A stretch of DNA of 57,267 bases, taken from contig NZ_CAAFUZ010000042.1 in NCBI RefSeq assembly GCF_900766305.1, forward strand, positions 1 through 57,267, given 5' to 3'. Source of the DNA: an uncultured Gemella sp. Lineage in GTDB: Bacteria > Bacillota > Bacilli > Staphylococcales > Gemellaceae. Position numbers and translations under genes: made by a program. Below the pieces are notes generated by a model. That model worked only from the letters and a program-made list of their open reading frames with translations, did not search any database and was not told the DNA's origin. Below are positions 36,799-44,804 of the stretch, piece by piece. Every line of letters begins with the position of its first letter. The stretch's first letter is position 1.

Positions 36799-38238
36799 TT
36801 ACCCTTTATATGGATGTATATCCATTTCTTCTAGTTTAACAAATTTTTTCTTCGTTACTAATTTAAATACTAAATACATTACTACACCAACAGCCGGACA
36901 AACTAAGTTATACGACATTTTTACAAAACCACCTGTTGCGTAATCAGCTACTAATTGTAGTAATATTATTGTTGCAAAAGAAAATAGTGCAATGTATGAT
37001 CCTACAACACCTGTTTTAGATGTGTAAGGAAGAACATCTTCAGCTTTTCTTCCTTGTTTCACAATCGCTCTTCTCAAACGAATTTGAGATATTAGAGAAA
37101 CCATCCAAATTATCATTACTATAATACCTACCATAGAAAGTAGCATGTAGTAACCACTTGGATTTAATCTTTCAAAAATGAAACATAAAACCATAAACGC
37201 CGCTGAGAAAGTTAACGCAAATACTGGTACTGAATTTGTATTTAATTTTTTAAATGCTTTAGGACCGTAATTATGTGAACTTAATGAAAATAGCTGTCTA
37301 CTAGAAACATACATACCTGAATTTGCTGCTGATAAAACTGATGTTAAAATTACAGCATTCATAATAACTGCCGCCACTTCTAAACCAATATTTTGGAATA
37401 CAATTGTGAATGGAGAGGCTGTTACATTATTTGTGTCTAATAATCTTGGATCATTTGCTGACACTATTGAAGAAATTATTAACATTGTAGCTATGTAAAA
37501 TATTAATATTCTCCAGAAAACTTGTCTAACTGCTTTAGGCATTGTTTCTTTAGGATTTGGAGATTCTCCTGCTGTAACTGCTACAACTTCTGTTCCTCCA
37601 AACGAGAATGCTGCAGTTGAAAGAACACCAAATAATCCCAACACACCTGCGCTACTTGTTTTTTCTCCATTTTGAATAAATGTATGAATACCAGCTTCAC
37701 TATTTCCAGTAGCTCCAAAGATGATTGCAGCTCCTACTATTAAAAATGCGACAACTGTCATAACTTTTATTATTGTTATCCAATATTCAACTTCACCAAA
37801 TACTTTAACACTTACTAAGTTTAATAAATATAAAAATACTAAAAAAACAATACAAATCGAAAATGTTGAAAATTGTCTAAAGAATTCCCAGTAATGTAAT
37901 ATTTTCGATAATGTTATTATATCAACACTTGCTACTAAAATCCACAGTATCCAGAACAACCAACCAACTCCAAATCCTACTCCTGGATCTATAAATCTAG
38001 TTGCATATGCCCCGAATGAACCTGAAACTGGATAAAATGTCGCCAATTCTCCTATAGAAGCCATTAAAAAGTAAATAATAACTCCAATTAATGCATAAGT
38101 TAAAACTGCTCCGTAAGAACCTGCTTTACTAACTACCGCTCCACTTGCCATAAATAATCCGGTACCTATACATCCACCTATAGCTATCATACTAATATGA
38201 CGAGCTTGCAGTTTTCTTTCCATCTTTGAATCTGTCAT
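36799..38238 (-). CDS. APC-superfamily amino acid permease (LysP-like)
   Basis: This roughly 479-residue permease has 12 hydrophobic segments. The AAT-family start is KLQARHISMIAIGGCIGTGLF, given as LQARHISMIAIGGCIGTG at about residues 11-28. Further on are SFGGTEVVAVTAGESPNPKE and ANSGMYVSSRQLFSLS. Resemblance to lysine-specific permeases (LysP) is strongest, but substrate cannot be proven. I chose the ATG at 38238 over the one at 38247, because the latter overlaps its own ribosome binding site (AAAGGATG). No L-box (lysine) riboswitch is seen upstream. Confidence 0.9.
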   Translation of the reverse strand: MTDSKMERKLQARHISMIAIGGCIGTGLFMASGAVVSKAGSYGAVLTYALIGVIIYFLMASIGELATFYPVSGSFGAYATRFIDPGVGFGVGWLFWILWILVASVDIITLSKILHYWEFFRQFSTFSICIVFLVFLYLLNLVSVKVFGEVEYWITIIKVMTVVAFLIVGAAIIFGATGNSEAGIHTFIQNGEKTSSAGVLGLFGVLSTAAFSFGGTEVVAVTAGESPNPKETMPKAVRQVFWRILIFYIATMLIISSIVSANDPRLLDTNNVTASPFTIVFQNIGLEVAAVIMNAVILTSVLSAANSGMYVSSRQLFSLSSHNYGPKAFKKLNTNSVPVFALTFSAAFMVLCFIFERLNPSGYYMLLSMVGIIVMIIWMVSLISQIRLRRAIVKQGRKAEDVLPYTSKTGVVGSYIALFSFATIILLQLVADYATGGFVKMSYNLVCPAVGVVMYLVFKLVTKKKFVKLEEMDIHPYKG

Positions 38239-38276
38239 ATTTTTCATCCTTTCGTTAATTAATTATATAAGTATAG

Positions 38277-38305
38277 ATTATACAAGATTTAATACAATTT
38301 GTAAA
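38277..38305 (-). promoter_or_regulatory. Promoter of the amino acid permease gene
   Basis: On the minus strand, TTTACA (38300-38305) and TATAAT (38277-38282) have 17-bp spacing, about 38 bp above the chosen ATG. Confidence 0.75.
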
Positions 38306-38547
38306 TAAATTTTCAGACTTTTTTCAATAATTTTTTCAATTTTTTATTTTTATCCTTTAATCTTATAATTTTTGAAAATGATATCACTTATCATCTACAA
38401 AAATTTATTTTTATATTTTAAAATATAATATATTTATTAAAATGCTTATAAATATATTATTTTACATCAGTTAATTATGAGATATTTATTATATATTTTA
38501 TATAATTTTATTTTTAAGGTATCCTTTTAAGAACTATATAGAAAACA
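38306..38547. other. AT-rich divergent intergenic stretch
   Basis: This region separates the divergent promoters of the permease and the accessory operon. I see no riboswitch, RNA gene or open frame, only AT-rich tracts that may aid promoter melting. Confidence 0.55.
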
Positions 38548-38575
38548 TTTACAGAAATATTCTTTGTGGTATAAT
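38548..38575 (+). promoter_or_regulatory. Promoter of the accessory flavoprotein operon
   Basis: TTTACA (38548-38553) and TATAAT (38570-38575) have 16-bp spacing, and TGG in front of the -10 forms an extended -10. The predicted start near 38582 excludes a TTG start at 38578 and supports the ATG at 38623 with AGGAGG. Confidence 0.75.
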
Positions 38576-38622
38576 TTTTGTATAAAAATATATTAGATAT
38601 ATTAATGTTAGGAGGCATTATT

Positions 38623-39750
38623 ATGACAACATTTTACAACGAAGCTAGGGAATTTGCAAAAAAATATATAGATCCTATTGCAAAAGAAATAGACGAACAA
38701 GAAAGATTTCCTGAAGAAGTATTTAAAGAATTAGGAAAAGCAGGATATTTCAAACTTATGATTCCAACTGAACTAGGTGGATTAGGAAAAGATATGCAAG
38801 AACATGCAGATGCTTGCCGTGCTTTTGCTAAATCAAGCGCTACAGTAGGTCTATGTTATATGATGCATAATGTTGCACTAAACTGTGTTCTCTCTTATGC
38901 TGACGATAATCTAAAATCAAAAATTTGTAAAGATATAGTCGAAAACGAGAAATTTATGGCACTTGCATACAGCGAATTAGGAACTGGGACACATTTCTAC
39001 ATCTCAGATGTAAAAACTAAATTTAAAGATAATTCAGTAGTATTTAATGGACTAAAAAGTATGGTGACTTCTGCAGAATTTGCATCTTATTATCTTGTTC
39101 TTACTCCTTCAGATGTTGAAGGTGGAATTGACAACTGGGTATTCCCTCTAGATAGCGATGGTCTAGAATTCAAATCATCTACTTGGCATGGTCTAGGAAT
39201 GCGTGGTAATGTTTCTTGCCAAATGGCAATTAACGATGTTGAATTAAATAAAGAACTACGTATTGGTCAAGCTGGATCAGGAGTTGACCAAGTATTCACT
39301 ATTGTAGCAACATACTTCATCACAGGACTCGCTGCTGTCTACAGTGGCCTTTGCGAAGCAATACTAGAAGAAGCTGTCGCACATACTACTAATAGAAAAT
39401 ATCCTGATGGAAAATCTCTAAGCGAAATTGAAACAGTACAAATTCATCTTGCTAAAATCTATAGCCAAACTAATGCAGCAGTTCTTGGAACAAACGAAGC
39501 AGCCCGTAGTTTCTTAAATAAAGATGCTGATATGCTAGCTAAAATCTTATCAGCTAGAATTTTTGCTAGTGAAGCTGCTATTGAATTAGCTCGTCTTGGT
39601 ATGCGTGTTGGTGGTGGTAAAGCATATAACCGTGTTGGAAATATGGAACGCTATCTAAGAGATGCATTCGCAAGTCATATTATGGCACCTAGTGTTGACG
39701 TGCTTACTATCTGGTTAGGTAAAGCCATCACAGGTCAACAATTACCATAG
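38623..39750 (+). CDS. Acyl-CoA dehydrogenase-fold flavoprotein (copy A)
   Basis: This 375-residue protein has the complete acyl-CoA dehydrogenase fold: a helical N-terminal domain, FAD-binding AYSELGTGTH, the middle beta domain with WHGLGMRGN, and the C-terminal helical bundle with NRKYPDGKSLSEIE and MRVGGGKAY. In true acyl-CoA dehydrogenases the catalytic Glu lies in IYEGTSE after the RDA motif. Here that position reads RDAFASHIMAPSVD, with Ala (about residue 355) instead of Glu. It is therefore probably not a dehydrogenase of acyl-CoA. It resembles the monooxygenase-like branch of the superfamily (for example DszC or SfnB types acting on organosulfur compounds). It is the first gene of the operon and paralogous to the next gene. 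Confidence 0.85.
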   Translation: MTTFYNEAREFAKKYIDPIAKEIDEQERFPEEVFKELGKAGYFKLMIPTELGGLGKDMQEHADACRAFAKSSATVGLCYMMHNVALNCVLSYADDNLKSKICKDIVENEKFMALAYSELGTGTHFYISDVKTKFKDNSVVFNGLKSMVTSAEFASYYLVLTPSDVEGGIDNWVFPLDSDGLEFKSSTWHGLGMRGNVSCQMAINDVELNKELRIGQAGSGVDQVFTIVATYFITGLAAVYSGLCEAILEEAVAHTTNRKYPDGKSLSEIETVQIHLAKIYSQTNAAVLGTNEAARSFLNKDADMLAKILSARIFASEAAIELARLGMRVGGGKAYNRVGNMERYLRDAFASHIMAPSVDVLTIWLGKAITGQQLP

Positions 39751-39843
39751 AATTTAACTATAAGTTTTAATAGTTTGTATTTTCATAATATGTAGTAATA
39801 TCCATATTATAGTTATATTGATATATAAATTCAGATCATATTT

Positions 39844-39906
39844 AAGGGGCTATTTATAATATTATTTGCTATTTGAGTATTTACAACTTTAAATAGTTCC
39901 TTTTTC
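39844..39906 (+). terminator. Terminator or attenuator between the two flavoprotein genes
   Basis: AAGGGGCTATTTA (39844-39856) pairs with TAAATAGTTCCTT (39890-39902) using two G-U pairs, around a 33-nt loop. A T-run follows, and then the AAGGAG ribosome binding site of copy B. It could reduce read-through so that copy A is made in excess. No clear separate promoter for copy B was found. Confidence 0.5.
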
Positions 39907-39920
39907 TTAAGGAGAACATT

Positions 39921-41039
39921 ATGAATAATTTTTATAAAGATGCTAAAGAATTTGCTATAGCTAATATTGAACCATATGCTAAAGAAACAGATAATAATGG
40001 AGAATTCCCTAAAGTAATATTTGAAAAAATTAAAAATGCTGGTTATCTTAGTCTTTTAATCCCTAAAGAGTTTGGTGGTAAAGGACTAACTCTTGTAGAA
40101 CACGAATCAGTATGTAGAGCATTCTCTGAATACTCTTCATCGGTTGGCTTATGCTATATGATGCATAATGTTGGATTAGTAACAATTTTAGATCATGGTA
40201 GTGATAAATTAAAAAAAGAAATTTGTGAAGCTATTGTAGATAATAAAAAAATGCTAGCATTGGCATACAGCGAGAGTGGAACTGGTACTAATTTTATGAA
40301 TACAACAGAAATAACTGTTGATTATCAGAAAGACTTTGCAATATTTAATGGTAAGAAAAGTATGGTCACATCTGGTAATTATGCGGATTACTATGTAACT
40401 TTAGTTCCGTATAAAACTACTGGCGAAACTGAACAATGGCTATTCCCTCTTGATTCTAATGGACTAATTTTTGCTGAAAATACCTGGAATGGTTTAGGTA
40501 TGCGTTCAAATGTCTCATGTGAAATGCATATGAATAATCTTAAACTAGATTATCATTATAGAATCGGAGCTGAAGGCAAAGGAAATGAACAGGCTCAAAG
40601 TCCTGTTCCATTCTTTATCAATGGGCTTGCTGCGGTTTACAGTGGACTTAGTCAAGCAATTCTAGATGAAGCTGTTAATCACACAACAAATAGAAAATAT
40701 CCTGATGGTAAATCTTTAAGCGATATAGAAACTGTTCAATTACATTTAGCAGAAATCTTTAAAAATACAAAAGCATCTATCTTATTATCTAAAAACGCTG
40801 CAGAAAGCTTTGTTAATGGTGAAGAAGATGCATTCCTTAATATTGTATCAGCAAGAGCATTCTCTTGCGATAAAGTAATTGAGAATGCAAGACTTGGTAT
40901 GCGTTTAGGCGGTGGTAAGGCTTATAATTGTCACGGAAATATGGAGCGATTCTTACGTGACTCATTAGCAGGACAAGTTATGGCACCCGGTCTTGACTTC
41001 TTAAATATTTTAACCGGCCAATTATTAACAAACAAATAA
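39921..41039 (+). CDS. Acyl-CoA dehydrogenase-fold flavoprotein (copy B)
   Basis: This 372-residue paralog of copy A has the same length and plan, and roughly half its residues look identical. It shows AYSESGTGTN at the FAD site, WNGLGMRSN, the shared NRKYPDGKSLSDIE, and MRLGGGKAY. The catalytic-Glu position again lacks Glu (RDSLAGQVMAPGLD). Retention of this MAP motif in both copies means the change is functional, not decay. Two paralogs side by side suggest a heteromer, or two successive oxidations. AAGGAGA precedes the ATG. Confidence 0.85.
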   Translation: MNNFYKDAKEFAIANIEPYAKETDNNGEFPKVIFEKIKNAGYLSLLIPKEFGGKGLTLVEHESVCRAFSEYSSSVGLCYMMHNVGLVTILDHGSDKLKKEICEAIVDNKKMLALAYSESGTGTNFMNTTEITVDYQKDFAIFNGKKSMVTSGNYADYYVTLVPYKTTGETEQWLFPLDSNGLIFAENTWNGLGMRSNVSCEMHMNNLKLDYHYRIGAEGKGNEQAQSPVPFFINGLAAVYSGLSQAILDEAVNHTTNRKYPDGKSLSDIETVQLHLAEIFKNTKASILLSKNAAESFVNGEEDAFLNIVSARAFSCDKVIENARLGMRLGGGKAYNCHGNMERFLRDSLAGQVMAPGLDFLNILTGQLLTNK

Positions 41040-41067
41040 ATAAATTAATGAAATGAGGTATATTATT

Positions 41068-41892
41068 ATGACAAAATTAAAAGTTGGAGCTGTTATTTAT
41101 GATCCTAAAGTTACTGTAATTTGGGGAATTATTGCAAAATTTTTTGAAGATGAAAACTTCCCTATCGAACCAGTTTATTACAAAGATTACAAAGGTCAAG
41201 TTGACGGTTTATTAGCTAAAGAAATTGATGTAGCTTGGAATTCTCCTTTAGCATGGTTAGATACTCATCTACGCACTAACGGAACTGCATTAAATGGTTC
41301 TATGCGTGATACTGACCGCGATCGTAGTTCATATTTAGTAGTAAAAGCTAATAGCAACATTAACTCTATTCAAGACTTAAGAAATAAAACAATAGGTTTC
41401 GGTGCAATTGATTCACCACAAGCCAGATTAATTCCTATTAATCACCTTCACAAACATGGTTTAGAATTTGGTAAAGATTATATTGAAAAACGATTTGATA
41501 TCGGTGTTGGGCTTCACGGTGACCATGTCGGTGGAGAACTTGATTCAGCAATTGCTTTAAAAAATGATGAAGTAGCTGCTACCTGGATGTTAGATTTAAA
41601 CTATAATGCATGGATTGCAGATGGAACTCTAGATGAAAATCAGGTGAAAGTTTTATCAAAAACAGATTTCTTTGACCACTGTATCTTCTCAGGACATCCA
41701 GAATTAGACGCAGCTCGTTTTGAAAAATTTATAGAAGTATTACACAAAATGGATTACAATAATCCTGAGCATAAAGAAATGATGGATATGGAAGGGTTAA
41801 AAGAATGGATTTCTGGTCGTACTTCTGGATTTAAACAACTTACTGAAGCCAATGAATATTTAGATTTTTTTAAAGAGTTTCATGGTGAATAA
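41068..41892 (+). CDS. PhnD/SsuA-like periplasmic-binding-fold protein without signal peptide
   Basis: This 274-residue protein resembles the binding components of phosphonate and organosulfur ABC transporters (VGAVIYDPKVTVIWGII, DGLLAKEIDVAWNSPLAWLD, then NSIQDLRNKTIGFGAIDSPQ). It has no signal peptide or lipobox, and no permease or ATPase is encoded nearby, so it is probably cytoplasmic. Some cytoplasmic proteins of this fold are enzymes (MqnA, MqnD, Thi5-like). A GLHGDHVGGELDSA segment with paired His residues may form part of a site. I chose the ATG at 41068; an ATG at 41053 overlaps the ribosome binding site ATGAGGT. It lies 28 bp below copy B and 2 bp before the MetE-like gene. Confidence 0.75.
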   Translation: MTKLKVGAVIYDPKVTVIWGIIAKFFEDENFPIEPVYYKDYKGQVDGLLAKEIDVAWNSPLAWLDTHLRTNGTALNGSMRDTDRDRSSYLVVKANSNINSIQDLRNKTIGFGAIDSPQARLIPINHLHKHGLEFGKDYIEKRFDIGVGLHGDHVGGELDSAIALKNDEVAATWMLDLNYNAWIADGTLDENQVKVLSKTDFFDHCIFSGHPELDAARFEKFIEVLHKMDYNNPEHKEMMDMEGLKEWISGRTSGFKQLTEANEYLDFFKEFHGE

Positions 41893-41894
41893 TT

Positions 41895-43070
41895 ATGACT
41901 AATTCATCTTTCTTAGTTTCTCTTCTTGGCAGTATGCCTCGTAGTAAAAAACTATTAACCGCAAAACGAAAATTAAATAAAGGAAATATCGACTTAAAAA
42001 CATATCAAGAAATCCTAGATGAAGAAACAAAATATGTAGTTGAACTTCAAGAAAATAATTATATTGATATAATAACTAGCGGTGAGCTAAATCGTGATAA
42101 TTATGTTTCATTTATTGCTGAACGTTTGGACGGTGTTACAATGATGAGTATGGCTGATATGTTTGATTATATTGAGGACAAACAAGGTTTTGAACAAATA
42201 CTAGAAATATTAGACGTTCCTGCAATTAGTATAAAAAATGCAATTTGTACAGGAAAAGTAAAATATAATAAACCTCTGGTAGCTGATGAAATGATTGAAC
42301 TAAAAAAATTAACCGATAAGAAAATCAAAGCAACATTACCAGGTCCTTATTTAATAACTAGGTCCATGTGGTTACCTGCTCTATCGAAACAATATTACGA
42401 TAGCAAAGATTCTCTAGGAGAAGACATAATTAAAGTATTAAAAGAAGAAATTGATTCATTAGCAAAAATAGGCATAGATGTTATTCAATTTGATGAGCCT
42501 GTATTAACCGAAGTGGTATTTTCTGAAGGTAAGACAAGATCTTTTATGTGCGCAGCATTATCTGAGAAAAAAGATCCTACTGAAGAATTAAAATTTGCTA
42601 CTAAATTAATTAAATCTGTAATTGATTATGCCAAAGAAAAAGAAATATTAGTTTCTCTTCATGTATGTCGTGGTAATTGGAGTCGTGATGAAAGTATTCT
42701 ACTTACTGGACCTTATACTCCCCTACTTCCATTATTCGAAGAAACTCTTCCTAATATACTTACATTAGAGTTTTCTACTCCTCGTGCTGGAGAAATATCT
42801 TCATTATTCAGTAGTACTTTAATAAGGGATAATTGTATACTAGGATTAGGTGTTATGAATCCAAGAACAGACGATATAGAACCATTAGAAGATATCCTAA
42901 ATCGTGTAGAAGAAGTAATGCAATATATTCCTAAAGAAAGAATTTGGTTAAATCCTGACTGTGGTTTTGCTACATTTGCTAATAGACCCGTAAGTACGAT
43001 GGAGATAATAGATAGAAAATTAGCTCGTCTAAATGAGGCTAAAAACACATTGAGGCAGTTATATGACTAA
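41895..43070 (+). CDS. Stand-alone MetE-type (cobalamin-independent methionine synthase C-terminal domain) methyltransferase
   Basis: This 391-residue protein corresponds to the catalytic C-terminal half of MetE, without the N-terminal folate-binding half. The zinc ligands are all in place: H256 and C258 in SLHVCRGN, E292 in LEFSTPRAGE and C356 in NPDCGF. DVIQFDEPVLTE is the substrate-side motif. Such short proteins move a methyl group onto a thiol such as homocysteine. Some use methylcobalamin or S-methyl donors instead of methyl-folate. GGTGA precedes the ATG. It overlaps the next gene by 8 bp, so the operon's function should involve thiol methylation or demethylation. Confidence 0.85.
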   Translation: MTNSSFLVSLLGSMPRSKKLLTAKRKLNKGNIDLKTYQEILDEETKYVVELQENNYIDIITSGELNRDNYVSFIAERLDGVTMMSMADMFDYIEDKQGFEQILEILDVPAISIKNAICTGKVKYNKPLVADEMIELKKLTDKKIKATLPGPYLITRSMWLPALSKQYYDSKDSLGEDIIKVLKEEIDSLAKIGIDVIQFDEPVLTEVVFSEGKTRSFMCAALSEKKDPTEELKFATKLIKSVIDYAKEKEILVSLHVCRGNWSRDESILLTGPYTPLLPLFEETLPNILTLEFSTPRAGEISSLFSSTLIRDNCILGLGVMNPRTDDIEPLEDILNRVEEVMQYIPKERIWLNPDCGFATFANRPVSTMEIIDRKLARLNEAKNTLRQLYD

Positions 43071-43527
43071 TTTATACGAATCAAATAATTATGATCTTAG
43101 TTTTAGAGGAATTTTATCTAATAATAATTTTAAATTATATACCAATAATGAGACTATTTTAGTTTCAAGTGATATTAACTTTGATATTAATTCAGATTAT
43201 AGGAGTAGTATAAACTATTTAGCTTCTTCAATACTTGGTGGTATAGCCCATACCATAATTAAAGAAAGTAAACATTCTGATATAGATATTGAAGAACTTG
43301 AAGGGAAAATTCATCTAGTACTAAAAAATCCTTTAACTCTATTGAATGTTAGAGGTTATAATGAAGAACCAAAAATTGATAGTTGTATAATCACATATTA
43401 TTTATATGCAGATATTGATGAAAATAATCTTATAGAGTTTTGTAATTCATCACTAAATAAATCCTTTATTTACAATACACTAAAAAATGCAATCAATTTT
43501 AAAGTAAAATTTATTCTAATTGATTAG
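43063..43527 (+). CDS. OsmC-like protein
   Basis: This 154-residue protein has an OsmC-like layout: an N-terminal beta sheet, then the central helix with the pattern SINYLASSILGGIAHTIIKE, and a C-terminal DIDIEELEGKIH strand segment and NLIEFCNSSLNKSFIYNTL. Classical OsmC/Ohr peroxidases have two reactive cysteines, one in the central helix. Here the helix has none, and only C in SCIIT and EFCNSS remain, so peroxidase activity is doubtful. A GAGG ribosome binding site lies within the end of the MetE-like gene. It is the last gene of the operon. Confidence 0.7.
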   Translation: MTNLYESNNYDLSFRGILSNNNFKLYTNNETILVSSDINFDINSDYRSSINYLASSILGGIAHTIIKESKHSDIDIEELEGKIHLVLKNPLTLLNVRGYNEEPKIDSCIITYYLYADIDENNLIEFCNSSLNKSFIYNTLKNAINFKVKFILID

Positions 43528-43534
43528 AGCAAAC

Positions 43535-43587
43535 AGGGAGTTATACAAAATCGTACTCTTAGACAAATTGATTTTGTATAACTCCCT
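43535..43587 (+). terminator. Long perfect inverted repeat ending the accessory operon
   Basis: AGGGAGTTATACAAAATC (43535-43552) and its exact complement (43570-43587) give an 18-bp stem with a 17-nt loop. No T-run follows directly, so it may be a terminator lacking a good U-tract, or an inserted small repeat. A second hairpin (TATGCTCT / AGAGCATA, about 43610-43641) follows. Confidence 0.55.
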
Positions 43588-43644
43588 AATGTTTTCATTT
43601 ATCCATTTTTTATGCTCTTCTTTCCCATTAAGTAGAGCATAAAA

Positions 43645-43678
43645 AAAGAAAAAATCGAGCAATCTCGATTTTTTCTTT
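43645..43678 (-). terminator. Terminator of ftsA-ftsZ
   Basis: AAAGAAAAAATCGAG and CTCGATTTTTTCTTT form a stem around a CAAT loop, 15 bp below the ftsZ stop, with a U-tract in the minus transcript. Confidence 0.85.
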
Positions 43679-43692
43679 TTTTTTTTCATTTA

Positions 43693-44784
43693 TTAGATTT
43701 CTCTTCTTGTTCTTCTTCTTGGACGTGGGTACATTTCTTGTTCTACTTCGTTTTTACCGTATCCACTTGTGAATGAGCTAGCTTCTGGTTGAGCTGGACG
43801 TTGTGCTAAGATATCTCTTTCAACACTCACTCCATCTTCTTCGAATCCAGTAGCGATTACTGTAACGATGATTTCATCAGTTTTTTCTAGCTCTTCGTTA
43901 AATACTGTACCGAAGATCATGTTTACTTCATCGTCACTAGCTTCTTGAACGATACTTGCAGCTGCTTGAGCTTCAAATAAACTTAATGATGGTCCACCAG
44001 TGATGTTTAATAACACACCTTTTGCTCCAACGATTGAAGTTTCTAGTAATGGAGATGAAATAGCTTTTTTAGCTGCTTCGATAGCTCTGTTTTCACCTGA
44101 AGCTACACCGATACCCATTAATGCTGAACCTTGGTCAGCCATGATAGCTTTAACATCAGCGAAGTCAAGGTTAACTGTACCAGATACGTTAATTAAGTCA
44201 GAAATACCTTGTACCCCTTGACGTAATACGTTATCTGCTTCAACGAATGCTTGCATCATTGGAGTAGATTTATCAACGATATCTAATAATCTATCGTTAG
44301 GAATAACGATAAGTGTATCTACTGCACCTTTAAGTGAGTTAATTCCTGCTGTAGATTGTACTTGACGTTTTTTACCTTCAAAGTTGAATGGACGAGTAAC
44401 AACACCTACTGTTAATGCTCCTAATTCTTTAGCAATACCTGCTACGATTGGAGCGGCACCAGTACCAGTTCCTCCACCCATACCAGAAGTAACGAATACC
44501 ATGTCTGCTCCTTCTAGTGCTTCTTCAATTTTATCTTTAGTTTCTTCAGCTGCTTTACGTCCTACCTCAGGGTTAGCTCCAGCTCCAAGACCTTTAGTTA
44601 ATTTTTCACCAATTTGAATTCTTACGTCTGCTTTAGAACGTTTTAATGCTTGAGCATCTGTGTTTACTGCGATAAACTCTACATTTTGAATTCCACTTTC
44701 TACCATTCGGTCAACGGCGTTACCACCACCGCCACCAACACCTACTACTTTAATTACTGCTGATTGATCAAATTCTTCAAACAT
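43693..44784 (-). CDS. ftsZ: Cell division GTPase FtsZ
   Basis: This 363-residue tubulin-like GTPase has [17 protein letters not shown], the signature [33 protein letters not shown] and the T7 loop/[12 protein letters not shown] region. It forms the division ring at mid-cell. The tail is unusual: after a short linker it ends [13 protein letters not shown] and has no D-I-P-x-F-L/I core, which in most FtsZ proteins binds FtsA, SepF, EzrA and ZapA. A basic end like that of S. aureus FtsZ is kept. AGGAGG precedes the ATG. It lies 20 bp below ftsA. Confidence 0.97.
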   Translation of the reverse strand: MFEEFDQSAVIKVVGVGGGGGNAVDRMVESGIQNVEFIAVNTDAQALKRSKADVRIQIGEKLTKGLGAGANPEVGRKAAEETKDKIEEALEGADMVFVTSGMGGGTGTGAAPIVAGIAKELGALTVGVVTRPFNFEGKKRQVQSTAGINSLKGAVDTLIVIPNDRLLDIVDKSTPMMQAFVEADNVLRQGVQGISDLINVSGTVNLDFADVKAIMADQGSALMGIGVASGENRAIEAAKKAISSPLLETSIVGAKGVLLNITGGPSLSLFEAQAAASIVQEASDDEVNMIFGTVFNEELEKTDEIIVTVIATGFEEDGVSVERDILAQRPAQPEASSFTSGYGKNEVEQEMYPRPRRRTRREI

Positions 44785-44804
44785 TCTTTATTTCCTCCTG
44801 ATTG

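Noticed and set aside
38248..38622. Lysine (L-box) riboswitch for the permease or S-box for the accessory operon
   Set aside because: The predicted leaders are only tens of nucleotides long and neither contains the conserved core of these riboswitches.
43535..43587. Insertion sequence remnant
   Set aside because: There is no transposase fragment and no flanking target-site duplication visible; a hairpin alone is not enough.
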